Of a stretch of DNA of 64,000 nucleotides, positions 23,016 through 34,908 are shown one piece after another; the stretch's first letter is position 1, and every line of letters starts with the position of its first letter. Below the pieces are notes generated by a model, which saw nothing but the letters and a program-made list of their open reading frames with translations, was not told the origin of the DNA and searched no databases. The DNA lies in the NCBI RefSeq assembly GCF_000003815.2, contig NC_049979.1, forward strand, positions 21,594,518-21,658,517. The letters are read 5' to 3'. The DNA comes from Branchiostoma floridae. Its lineage: Eukaryota > Chordata > Leptocardii > Amphioxiformes > Branchiostomatidae. Made by a program: the position numbers and the translations under genes.

Positions 23016-26000
23016 CGTATAACCATGAATTCCAGGAATTACATCAATGACCTTAACATCTCTTGTCCACTATTCCAGACACTAGGCATTGGACGCCAAA
23101 AAAGGAGATTGAGACTAGCCAATAAAGTACTTGTGGTCACCTTCTGTGCAAGTCCAGTACAGTCGAAACACGAGTCTCCTTGGAAGTAAATTGCTCTCTG
23201 GCGCCGACCCGACAAGGCAGGAAATGGTTCTCTTGTTGGAGGAGGCATAGGGCTATTATTTCGACTTCTCGGAGATGGATTGGTGCACAATTTATAAAAA
23301 GCTATATAGTCCCCTGCGGACCCATGGAAAAGTCAGTAACGACGTAAATGTCAAGGGAAAAGTAGTGAAAAGACAGATCTCTTTCAGATCTCAGAATGCT
23401 GTACACAACTCAGAAATACAGCATAAATGTCTTACAAAAAAACAAGCACCTAATAAAGGAAAAGATTTCTGTTTCGTTGCATTCATCGATTGCCACAGTC
23501 GGCCAGCAGATCTCACATAAGACGTGCACATACAGCCCGTGTCCTCCAGGGAACGTAACAAAAGTTAGTACCTGATGTTGCCATAGGGCTTGTCACTTTC
23601 GTTAATATTTTCGCCGTGTTTGTTGGTGTTCCCTCAGTTATTTCAGAATACTGTGCACGCCTCAGCTTACCACCACAGAGGGACAGGAAGTAAAGGGCAA
23701 ATTTGAGAGTTTTGGGAGGGACAAGAAGAGGAGTTTATCAGTTCAGTTCAGTTCGTATATGGCAAAATAAGTCATTTGTCAACCATGTCTAATGATTGAA
23801 AGACATTCCAGGTTAAGGGGTCAATGGAAGAGTCTACTAATTCATCGGAACGTACTGTTATTGATCCGTTTTGTTAGTATTTGCACAGTTTAAAAGTACG
23901 TTGATATGCATGTACACATTTCCTGAATATCATTAGCAATATCAATGATTAAAAGGAAGAGAGAATCTAAATACATTGCAGAGGTATGAAATCCTCGAAC
24001 TCCTGCTCTCTTTGCTGATGCTCTTGTACCCCTTTACGAAACGTTTGTATGGAAGAACACGCCAATTTGAGTGTCTGGCTGGGGTTTTGAAAGACGTTCA
24101 AAAATGTCATTGCAAGTTCTTAGGGATCTTAGTAACTTGGCTCTTTTACCACCCATGACACACTACACCTTATAGGGAAGGTCATTTTATGTACGAATTC
24201 CTCCACCTTAAAGCTCTAAGTACTGGCAGCATGATAGGTGGCGATGGTAATCCAGAGAAATGGACCGTGGCAACTTTGTCCGCAACCAAATTACCCGTCC
24301 CCCTTCCCAATTTGGAGGATCAGGGACGAATTATTGCGATAATTATTACCGATGCCCCGACCCTATCCCTCTGGTACTTGCACATTATTGAGGCACACCT
24401 GATGTGTTCCGCTTCGATTACATCAGGGTAGGACCGACAATGGTGCCACGGTTCACTAACGCTCGAGATGACAGTTGACATACGCTAGGAAACAACCCTG
24501 AGCGCCGAACATGCGGTTTCATATTTCCCAAGGTCAATTGCGTTGACATCGGTAAACGGTTATTGATGCCCTGCGGGAGAAATATCAGCTTTTAGCGTCA
24601 ATGTTTAACATTATGGCCCCCTCAGCAGTCCGCTCAAACTCATCAAGTGATTAATTATGCATAGCCCGGCCTATGGCGAGGATTTTCCAGCCGTTGATTT
24701 CCATCTATTCCAAACGAACCGTTCAATGCAGTAAAGGCGATTGTCCATTTGTCTTGGATAGCTAAACTTCAAAGTCTGCAGTGTCCAGATACTAGTTTTT
24801 TTTAGGATGTGAAAGTTGTGGGAGTGTATGAAAATTAGAACTGTTTGTTACATAGTGAAACGGGAGGCTGGTCTTTTGTTTTTGTGTGTTTCTCCCCTTT
24901 TTGTTCACGTGCCTTGCACCAAACAAGCTGAGACACTGACAGGAAGTTAGGTCAAAGATCCCAAAATAGGTTATCAAAGGTCATTTCTTTTCTTCAATTC
25001 TTCAATTTCCTACTCTTATGAATGTCTACTGCATTATGGGAGCCAATGGGAAAATTCGAACACAGAAATATCCCTATATTCACAATAATGAATTTAACAA
25101 GATAGTCACTAAAACTCCACATTTTACAGAGGTATGAGCTTTTCAATGTTTTGTTGTTTTTTGTGCTTGCCCTTGGCCTCAGAAGGTTCACTTATCCTAA
25201 TAATGTTGGAGCTTTGTTAACAGAGCATTCCCCGGTGGTGCAAAACCAGTTTTCCCATAATGTTTATACAGTATTCGGATTGCCATCTGCTTATAATTAT
25301 GTCATTTATTACACTTTTGAGCTGTTGCATGCATACAAAGTGCGTACGACATCTACATATAGCATAGTACAGCCACGCATTTCAAAGTTTGAGTACCAAG
25401 AAGGATCAGAGACACACGTATTTTGTATGACATTAAACAGACCAGCGTGGTGCATCATCAAATTATTAATGGAGAAATGGGAGTCGGCACAGAGCGTACA
25501 AAACCGGCATACGACGAGGAACAAACAGCTCTCATGTAACTGTCGCAATCAGCGTCGCTAATGTGGATATGCGACACATCGGGACAATGATGACACCCAG
25601 TGGTGAGATCCGCACAATCATGCAGATGATGAATACTCCACTGTGTGTCGTTCTCTATGGCATAAGACTGGAACATCAGTCTTGTTGGTGTAATTAGTTC
25701 TTGCACACACACACACCCCATCAGTGTACCATGTGATCGGTACTTCACGCCTTGATAAGATGTAAGGTGACAAACCAAAACGCCCATGCTGTTTCATTAA
25801 TACCTGCCTAAGGACCATAACCAAATACTCTTTAAGAAATCTAACAGGCTCTGCACCCTGCAACTTCTTTTATTTACTTAATCTAAGAGGTTATAAACGT
25901 GTAGAAAGGTAGCATTTGCAAGCAAATGCATAATGTCTAGCCTAAGACACTACTGTTCTATCTATTCTCACTCAGACCCAGCCATATGTATATGATGACT

Positions 26001-29000
26001 GTCTCATATAGCTCTGTCCTGCCACTTGCTAGATATTGGAGCTAAACACAACATGGTGTCTGCTTCCTTGGGCAAGATCATTGACCTTAAAATTATCAAA
26101 ATTATTTACCTAGAACTGAAGAGGAAGAACCGTTGCAAAAACAGTATGTTCTCCTTCCCTGATTTTTTAAAAAATAAGCATAAGGTTTAGATATCATAGA
26201 TAATACAAAATAATCGCAAATCATAACGACTGTCACAGTCTTTTTTTCTTCTCTTCTTTATATGTGCCAACGACGTGTCTACCTTACCAATAATAATCAA
26301 TACTAGAAGCATTGTAAGCATTTTTCAAAATGTACCCGGACGGTTGATTGAACAATTTTATCCAGAAGCGGAACTACATGTCCAATTGACGGATACAAGA
26401 TGTCTCGGCCTTATAGCTGATCGATCTTTGCAAAAGAACACTTTATCATTTTTATAACTTGTTTTGATTTTGACCTCCAAAATTGTGTTACTTGAATTCA
26501 CTTGTGTGAATTCACTTCAATTCTGAAAATACATCCATTCATCACTGAAATGATATGTGTGATGAAGAGAGAGATGGTCTTATTTTTTATCTTTTTTTGT
26601 TCCCACCAATAAAATGGTGCCGCCACAGTGACTGATATATAGACCAGGTTCAACGTTTTATCTGATCAGCTTTTTACCACGAATAAAGGTCGAAGGAATC
26701 CGTGAAGGATTAAATATGAATCAACCCAGTAGAGCGTAGGATTGGTGCTTGATTAAAGGTAATAACTATTTCCCCAAAGCTCACGTCTCGTGGCTATACC
26801 GGGCGTCAGGAGCGATGGAAAAAATCGCTACTGTCACTATTATTAGGTTAGAAAATCCGTACCTATAAGTCCATGATGAAGTAGCAACTTCACAGCATTT
26901 TGTAGATGAATATATTCAGTTATGCGGAATGTATAGACAAGACCAACGCCATCTACCGGCAGGCTCGCCATACTGCAGGGTTCGAAAACTCAATATGTTT
27001 TGCGTAAACGTTAAGCATTGCTTGGACGGATTAGTTTTCCATGGATTCTAAAAATACGCGGATACAATCATACTCAAGAAAAAATAAACAAGAATGAATC
27101 TGTATTCCGACACAGGATTTACAGCTTTAGCTAATTTGTAGCTAATTTAGCACAGTGTAATTGCCTGTACATCGGTGACTCAATGAAACATAGCTAATTA
27201 TGAATATGCTAATTCATATCGTTATGCACCAATTAATAGATTCATAGCCGGGCGTTAAGGCAGACACATGCCCCTCTTCAGACCCATTCGGGAATATCTA
27301 CATCATGACTGATTGTCAATTGGACTCCCCTGTACCGCGGGCGTACTTCAAGGCCAAAGAAGTAGTAGAGGCGATCCTCAGGGACTAAACGGTGCCTTGT
27401 CTATATTGGCTCGTGCAGATCAAGAAAGCTGACTCATTATTCGCAAATGTCCTTTACGAGACTGGAGTCCAATCCTAATCTACGCCACTGGCGAATCAGT
27501 CACTCTAGTAAGAAATGAAACCAAGACGCCATTACAGAAATCCTGTCTTAATTCAACTACAGCATTATGGGTGGGTGGGTACCGCTATGATGTACCGGTA
27601 CAAAACATTATTTTCGGTGTTCGAACGGTCCGAGAAAACCGGACCTAAAAAAATTCAGTAGACCGGATTTTGGAACGACAAGAAAACGAACTTCTTTATG
27701 ATATATCAACAGGCTTTCACGTGGTTGTGGGCTTACCACCGGTTCAGTAAGATAACAAGAGCAAAGTAAAGTAGAGTTAAGAGTAATTTTTACCAAATTT
27801 CCATAGTGAAACTTTGTCTCAAGACGTCGACGGCCCCTTTCAGTTGACCTTAAACGTTTTCAGTCCTAGACACGTGTCAAAGGCGACAGAATGTCTATTA
27901 CGTCCACTACCACCTAGGGTCCAGACCGCAAGTTTCCAAGTTCACGTTCGTCTGGACCTTAGCCGGACCCTCTGTCTGGATTTTCTATTCCAGTACTCAC
28001 CCCTATACCAAGCATCTTTCAAAGAACATGCGTCCTCTGACCGCGCAACCACCCACCACCCCCCTCCCGAGTTTTCTGCGTCGAACAAAGGTAGACATCA
28101 ATGCAGTGCGATACGCAAGATTGCAGTTACTCAATCAACTGGATAGATTTTGAACAACGGGCAGACGTTTCAGGTCGCATCTACTACATTTTGTCATTGA
28201 CTGAACAAGGTCCATTGTTACCAGATTTTTGTCAGTATGAATTGACATGCAACTCAAGTGAAGAAAAATTCTAGATGAGCCTTTATTATGATTTTTTCCC
28301 CAGCAACGATAAACGGTGAAATCTCCGAGCCTCCATTCCTAGCTTGCCTAAAGAGCTACTACTCAATAAACCTTAGCTTTATTACAACATTGAGCACAAA
28401 TAAATCTTCATATCGTGTGGCTTAATACACCATCTGTAGCCTAAATTATCACTACTAGCCCAGGAGACGGTTGTCTCATTAGGTACCCACAGCCAGTTTA
28501 TATTTTACAAAAGCTTTTACCTCTTTACACCTACATATCATCATCTTATCTGTAACACGTACAGCTAGATATTCCAGAAAGAGCAAAGTAAGGCTCATTT
28601 TAAAGTAATGTTGCACATGGAGAAGTAAACAAATGACAGAATTAAAGATAGCAAATGAATCGATTTTTGTATACCATGTATGTATTAGGGGCTTGCCAAT
28701 ATCTCGGTGATTAAACTGGTTATTGCAAAGTAATATAGGATATATCAAGGGAATGGCAGATATGTATCATTCATTACCTATAAAACGTTTATCCCGCATA
28801 ACATAAGGTAGATAATTTGGTTGGTAACGTGGGTATCGTTTTACACTGATATATAGGCGATATACATAGGCTGTGATAATAATGATAATAATAAAAATAC
28901 ATATGAAAACGTATTTTAGTTTCAGAAAACGTATTCTAAATCAGATATTGCATATTTCACGTATTTCTTTCACACGGCAATGAATTAACATGTAATGTAG

Positions 29001-29084
29001 TGTCCCATTCCAACTGGAACATATGAAGAAGATATATATTCAGTATCACTATCATCATTGTACTTTCATACATGTATTTTTGCA
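23016..29084. other. No recognised gene
   Basis: Mixed sequence. A small CAGTT repeat lies at 23740-23754. A 9-bp-arm palindrome TGAATTCAC / GTGAATTCA sits at 26493-26514. Paired minus frames near 25458-25863 and a 110-codon plus frame at 27814-28146 have no recognisable domain. Confidence 0.4.
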
Positions 29085-29131
29085 ATTAGCCTTCGGGCAT
29101 GAGTTTGCAATAAAGATTATATATAAAGAAA
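29085..29131 (+). repeat. Short dispersed repeat, copy 1 (likely retroelement 3' end)
   Basis: TTGCAATTAGCCTTCGGGCA followed by TGAGTTTGCAATAAAG. The same roughly 50-base text occurs at 63616-63663. It ends in AATAAAG, a polyadenylation-like signal, which suggests the 3' end of a retroelement on the plus strand. The source element is not otherwise visible here. Confidence 0.65.
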
Positions 29132-30815
29132 CCATCAGATACCGAAATGTTAGGATTTTCCATACGGACTATCAGACATGTAACACTTACTAATAGTCTT
29201 CTTAGCTTAGCATAGCAATTTTGTCCTAGTTGAAAACCGTAACTAGAAAATGTGCTGACATAGCAAAATGTTGTCAAGAACAACCGTTGGTCACTAAATG
29301 AAAAAAAATGTAAAGTTCAATGTTCGCTATTGGATAATACTAGATATTCTGCGCGTCGTTCTTATCCCGGGTACATCAGAAAAGGAATGGAATGCTTAAA
29401 ATGTATGCACGCAAGTTCGTTCACAAATAAGCCTATAGTGAACCCAACTAAACATCAAGCACTCCTAAGGAGAATCAAAGAATTCCTGTCTTTCAATGAG
29501 CACGATTATTAGCCTGATCTAAATGTAATTTACATTATATCGCATCGATTAAAATAGAGCTATACATTCTGAAATTCTCTGGCAACATTGCAAACAATCC
29601 CCTTAGAAGAGGAGAAAGGCGTGTTCTATAAAAGATAGATTTCGTGGTAGCTTTGCTGTGGTTGGTAGTTTTTCCCATCGCTCACTAGCATAACTATAGG
29701 TCAGGATATTTAATCCTTCCTTAGTCTCTCATGTAATATTAGACCTACACCATTTAACCCACGTGGAGCAATCATTGTAAATGGTAGAAAACTGATAAAG
29801 GCACAAACCTTTGCTGCCAGCCTGCAAAATGGTGGCGAGTGGCCGACTTGCTGCATTGGCGTTCAGAGCCCAGCGTGAAGTGGTGAAAGTAATATCTCAC
29901 TTCCTCTCGTCTGGCGGCGTCAACCTACAAACGGAGATCACTTTCAGATAGGCGGTCTTCTACACTTCAAATGAATTCCCCTAGACATGATGAATCCATA
30001 TCACATACGAAATGCTTACCCGCAGTAAAGCATTCCAGGAGATACGTTGTTGATTTATCCTATTCAAACACTGCGCCTCAACAAAAGATGAGAGAGATAC
30101 CACTACCGGGGGAGAGAAGAATTGGGCGATGGCGCGGTGTCATCACGCGGCAATTTCTTCATGCATCATTTCTGATCAGTAGGAAAACATTGAATATAAA
30201 TGAGGTCATTAATCGTAAGAGTCAGTGATGGAATGTGGTTGCACGTGGCTGACCCGTGACAATGTACAAGACTCACCTGAATCTCGTCATGATGTGTCAG
30301 ATTCAATAACGTGAAAACGTATGGGCACTGGGACCAAGTTCCAGAGATACCACAAACCGATGCTTTATATCTATCTATTGACGCAGTGGCGTAACATTTT
30401 ATAACGCGATTCTAGATCTAATGTAAGCAGTTAAGACTGTTGCAAATCAGATCTGTGGGCCTGGTGATAGCGTTATCACGTTCTAACAATGTCAAGCTTT
30501 CGTCAGTTAAATCCGATTATTGTCAGGACTATTTTCTGCATTCTCCGTCTGTTTCTGTACAATATCAATGATTTGAAATCGGCAAATTCAGGTTGATTGG
30601 AGGGATGAAATGATAAAGCTTAAAAGTACATTAAAACGTGGACATTACCAAAAATGAGCACATCTATTTTGCTTTTAAAGTTGGTTAAATTAGTCAAACA
30701 ACCGATAGCTTGACAAAGTATTTTTCCAGAATCATTAGCATAACAATACACAAATATGTGTACAGCTTTCAGAGTAAACAGCGACGCTATATGATGTAGT
30801 CATGTTCACACAAGT

Positions 30816-30876
30816 CAATTAACTAGTCAGTCTACCAATCACTCAATTAGTTAATTAACCAATCAATAGATGAATT
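30816..30876. repeat. Degenerate CAAT/AATTA-type minisatellite
   Basis: Repeated CAATTAACTAGTCAGTC and CAATCACTCAATTAGTTAAT units with no fixed period, ending AATCAATAGATGAATT. Worn simple repeat. Confidence 0.55.
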
Positions 30877-30980
30877 ATAAATGTTCGATTTTAGAGCCAA
30901 CGATGTATCACCGTATATTACACATATCTATAACGCCTATGCCATTGTAACACCACATTATTGTATAATACAATACAATA

Positions 30981-31014
30981 GAGATCAAAATTATCTTTAT
31001 TGAGTCTTTATTGA
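30981..31014 (-). repeat. Paired AATAAAG signals, possible retroelement 3' end on the minus strand
   Basis: On the minus strand CAATAAAGACTCAATAAAGA places two polyadenylation-type hexamers 12 bases apart. A similar minus-strand CAATAAAGATGATGTCAAAC lies at 63459-63478. Either could mark the 3' end of a decayed element or transcript. No reading frame is attached. Confidence 0.3.
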
Positions 31015-32127
31015 GACATACAAATACAAGATGAAAGACATATTAAATTACCTAGGTCAACCCTTTTTCTGGACTTACGAGGTTCAGAGGGCGCAAGGTA
31101 AGACATATCATAGTCAGAAAGAACAATTGTGTGCGTCCGACTGCTGAAATACAAACTGTTTTAAGAATCTTTAAACATATTGCACAAGAAAATAGCAAAA
31201 CTAATATATTGCACTTTTTGAATATTGCACTATTTCATGTAGGGTTACAACTATCAGCAGCTTGAGAATAGACCCAGAGGTTTTTACCAACTGTATTTCT
31301 TGCACAATATATAACATAAGAAGTGCATATTGCACATTTTCCCAATCTGCTTCCATTTGTGCTTAGAAACGACTATATTTGATGATAAATCTTATTCGCC
31401 TTCTTTAACAAGAAAGTAAAATCCATGCTAACGTGTCACTCTGTGAAGAAAACGGCATAGGTCTTTAGTAGCGGGGTGAGCTAATTTCACGCATGTCAGG
31501 CGATATTGAGTCAGCTAGCCAAGTATTGCTTTTCGGTTCCAAGTATTGGCCTGCGAGTATAAAGGGCACAAAGAATTGAGATCCCTCCACCATCTTTTTA
31601 CGAGGATTATCCAATTGAAATCAAAGAGGCTGGCTCATATTTAGTCCTAATAGTAGTCTATGTCACGTTTCAATGTTCTGAACAAGTGTGTATTGAAAAA
31701 AAAAGGTTTGGGCGGCCTCTTCGAAAGAGACTATAACATAGGTGCTCGGTGCTCTGGTAAAAAAAGATCAAAGCATTTTCTAAAATATCAAATATATATA
31801 TGTATATGATAGTACACGAAACGGCAGTCATTGCGCTTTCGTTATGTCTCACTTCCCTTTTTCATTCAGAAAACATCAAACGCAAATAATATAAATAGCG
31901 TTGTCAGAATATCTAAATTCACAGAATGTTCTCAGTATGTTCGAGAATCTCAAGAGAACTGAGCGCTGGCTAGTGCATAGGGGCAGTTGCTCTTGATTTT
32001 TTACTCCTGATAAATTTGTGTCACAAAATATTAACTACAATAGCCAATCTTCCTGTTTATAGCTAGCACCAGTACAAGTGGCATCGTACATCACTTTGAC
32101 CTCGTGCGTTGGTCGTATGAAATAGCA

Positions 32128-32324
32128 GCTGGGGACACAAAGACTGATACAGAAATAGGGCAATTTCCTGGCACATATTATGTTTTATACTGCACCACAT
32201 TCGTCTTACTTTACTTCTGACATTAAGGGCTGGGAAACACAAACACACAAAGTCTAGTGGAGAAATTGGGCAATTTCCTGGCATATGTGATGCTTTTTAT
32301 TGCACCGCATTCGTGTCATTTTAC
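32128..32324. repeat. Tandem duplication, about 100-base unit
   Basis: Copy 1 (32128-32214) and copy 2 (32229-32324) share GGGCAATTTCCTGGCA and TGCACC.CATTCGT blocks and both begin with GCTGGG..ACACAAA. They differ by substitutions and a small insertion in copy 2. No protein is encoded. Nothing else in the window matches. Confidence 0.8.
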
Positions 32325-34697
32325 GTACACATTGCACCGTAAGCCAATTGTATTTCCAATATATCCTTGGGTCTGTCAATATCTCACAACGATGTATGCT
32401 TTAGCATCTGCGTGGTATAGTAGGAACCACTCGTAAATCGCAAAAACCTTTACCGTAATTATGATGTATAGACGGCAATTCTATTGCCTATTGAGGAAAA
32501 TGGTACACAGCGTCCTTCATCTTGAAACTTGCACATAAATAACAATATAAAAACAGCACCTGAATCAAATACCAGCTACAAAAGTAGGCATGCAAAACAA
32601 CTTATGAATTATAACTAGATATTTCAGCAGTATTGATAGTCTAATTTTGCTAGGACTTCACAATAAGGGCATCCATACATCATGCTAGATTTTCTGAGGG
32701 AAAGGAATTACGACGTTAGAGAAATATTCGAGAGTACACTGTAGTTGTTACCTGCCTTAATATTGCCTGAAATTTGAAAATGAATCAAAGTTTTAAAGCG
32801 TTTATGCATATCTAAGCAAAGTTACCTTATCTAACTTCAAGCGATGAGCTGAAGTGTAATTTCCCACTGCGCACAAAATATGCAAAGCGTTGCATCTCAA
32901 GTGCCTATCTCATGAAGTAGTTTGGCAGCCAAGCTTTGATTGATATTGTGGAATTGTACTGATAAAAGCAGATAATCACCGATTGCATTTTGCTTTCTAC
33001 ACCAACAAAGGAAAATGGATGATGCCGAGCATTATGCGATGTTGGCAATGTCGGCTGATGAGCATAAACCTCTTCCACGCTTTTAATCCAATTGTAATAA
33101 TTGTATACAACAATGGCGTCAATAAGAAGGTACCCCATACCAATAGATAAAGTGTGGCCCATGCTGTGCATTTATTTGTTGAACTTGATATCTCACCGTA
33201 CTTTTTGAAGAGTACACAACTTTTATTCGAATAAACCTGTCCTGATAATGAAGGAACAGTTTTACTGGGTGTACAGCTTTTACGGTGGTATTTGAATTAA
33301 AATGGCCGCTGGAAATAGCGTAATTTGAGGAAACCCAAGCCTCAATAACTTGTTGCGCGTAATTTCATGACAATAAGCAAGTTCACGGCCCCAAATGAGC
33401 ATGCGCAAGGTCTAAGGTAAAGACCCCTTGCTTCTAAACAGTTTTGTCTTGACCATGCTTTAAACATTTCCAGATATATGTAATCTCCGTCAGTCGGTTT
33501 GCATAACAATGTCCACACATGTATTGTTTATGTCTCAGGGGACTTCAGCTTCAACTTGTCCGTGCGCAGTTCGATACGTGAACATGCTTATTGCCATTCC
33601 ATTCAGTTATGGTACATGCATATCTGAATGTGTTGAGTGGAATCCCCCCCTTACGTTTGTGTTGGTTTTGAAGTCAATTCATAAACCAGTCTCTTTGAAA
33701 TGACCCAATGTTCCTCTACCTACTTCCGCGTCGCCATCTCTATTGATTCCATCGATTTTACAGCAAAGTTAGGAAATCTGTTCCACATACATGTCACGAT
33801 CTTCCCGCCGAACGGACTTCTTTAAACTGAAACTGAAGTGTTAAGGAAAAAAGATAAGAGTTTCTGAGCCAAATGCAGGTACAATGCGGGTATATTTGCC
33901 ATAGAGTATTACTGCAACTGCATTTCTTAGAAATCGCTTCTTATGGAGCATATTGAATCTCCGTTGGCATACAAGGAAGAAAAGGGAGAGGTCTTAAATT
34001 AAACTTCCAAAGCGATGGCATAATGATTAATTATTTAAGTAGCATGTACTTCGCTATCGTCCCATAGCAGAGACACTTTATCCTAATACATCAATCGTTT
34101 GAAAAGCGAAAGCCCTAAAACAATGCCTTGTTCTCGGGTTTACTGGTCACGAGGGGTTTAAGAGAAAAGATTGTGCGAATACTGCTGCAGGTGCTTTCAA
34201 TGGTGCAGATTAGAAGAATAACCGCCGCCCATTCGAGCTCGAGATTTTCAAACAAATATATAAATCACCGTCCTGTTGGCCTGCCGTCTTCCCAAGAGGA
34301 GCCGCCAGAAAATCAACTTATCTTGCAGCCTGCAGATACGAGTAACTCTTCCGCGCTAGCGTCTTTGGGCTACCCCCTGAGACGTGATCTGCTCGCAATT
34401 CACATCGAAAAGAGCCAGCTTTCAAAAACGTTTGGACAGCAAGATAGAATCAAAAGCCATGAAAAGCCTTGTCACCATGTCTTTTTAATGCCCGCGCTCC
34501 GCTAGGCAACCGTACATGGATGGACCAAAATTGGTGACCATACGTGCATGATTTCATAAATGAAATATGACAAATGATATAAAAGTATGACACACAAAAC
34601 GTGAAAGAATCATTTTTCATCAAAGACATCAATCTGTCAAACCGTTGGTCACTCAGGAGACTGTAGTAAAAAGGGGTGTAACATTACAACGTGTGGT
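32325..34697. other. No recognised gene
   Basis: A 125-codon plus frame at 34128-34505 with mixed composition (for example QPADTSNSSALASLGYPLRR) is the longest here. It follows a CTGCTGCAG acceptor-like site but shows no domain, so I leave it uncalled. Confidence 0.35.
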
Positions 34698-34908
34698 ACT
34701 GTAAATGCATTTAAGTTCGCGGGGATTTAATTTCGCGGTAGCGGGAAAATGGACTTTTCGCGGTGGTTTTAATTTCGCGGTAGCACCATGCACTGTAGTC
34801 TCTTACTGTTATGGAAAAAATGTTCGCGGTGGTTTTAAATTCGCGGTGAAGCGACCGCCGCGAAAACCGCGAACCTTAATCCACCGCGAACATTTCTGCA
34901 TTTACAGC
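34698..34908. mobile_element. MITE family 2, TTCGCGG-rich inverted-repeat element
   Basis: Ends are inverted: CTGTAAATGCA at 34699-34709 and its exact complement TGCATTTACAG at 34897-34907. Between them the motif TTCGCGG or its complement CCGCGAA recurs eight or more times. GTTCGCGGTGGTTTTAA units point rightward on the left side, and CCGCCGCGAAAACCGCGAAC, then CCACCGCGAACATT, point leftward at the right side, so the element can fold on itself. It does not code for protein; the 70-codon frame over it merely translates the repeated units. Dense CpG (CGCG) in an AT-rich setting is notable. No clear target-site duplication is seen. Confidence 0.8.

Larger units (their letters stand above)
29132..32127. 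other. No recognised gene
   Basis: AT-rich, holding the minisatellite at 30.8 kb and the paired AATAAAG signals at 31.0 kb. The 85-codon plus frame at 29971-30228 is unassigned. Confidence 0.4.

Noticed and set aside
26493-26514. Palindrome TGAATTCAC-TTGT-GTGAATTCA
   Set aside because: Nine-base arms occur by chance in a window of this size; no context supports a function.
34128-34505. A 125-codon plus frame after an acceptor-like CTGCTGCAG
   Set aside because: No donor in frame, no recognisable domain and composition not clearly coding.
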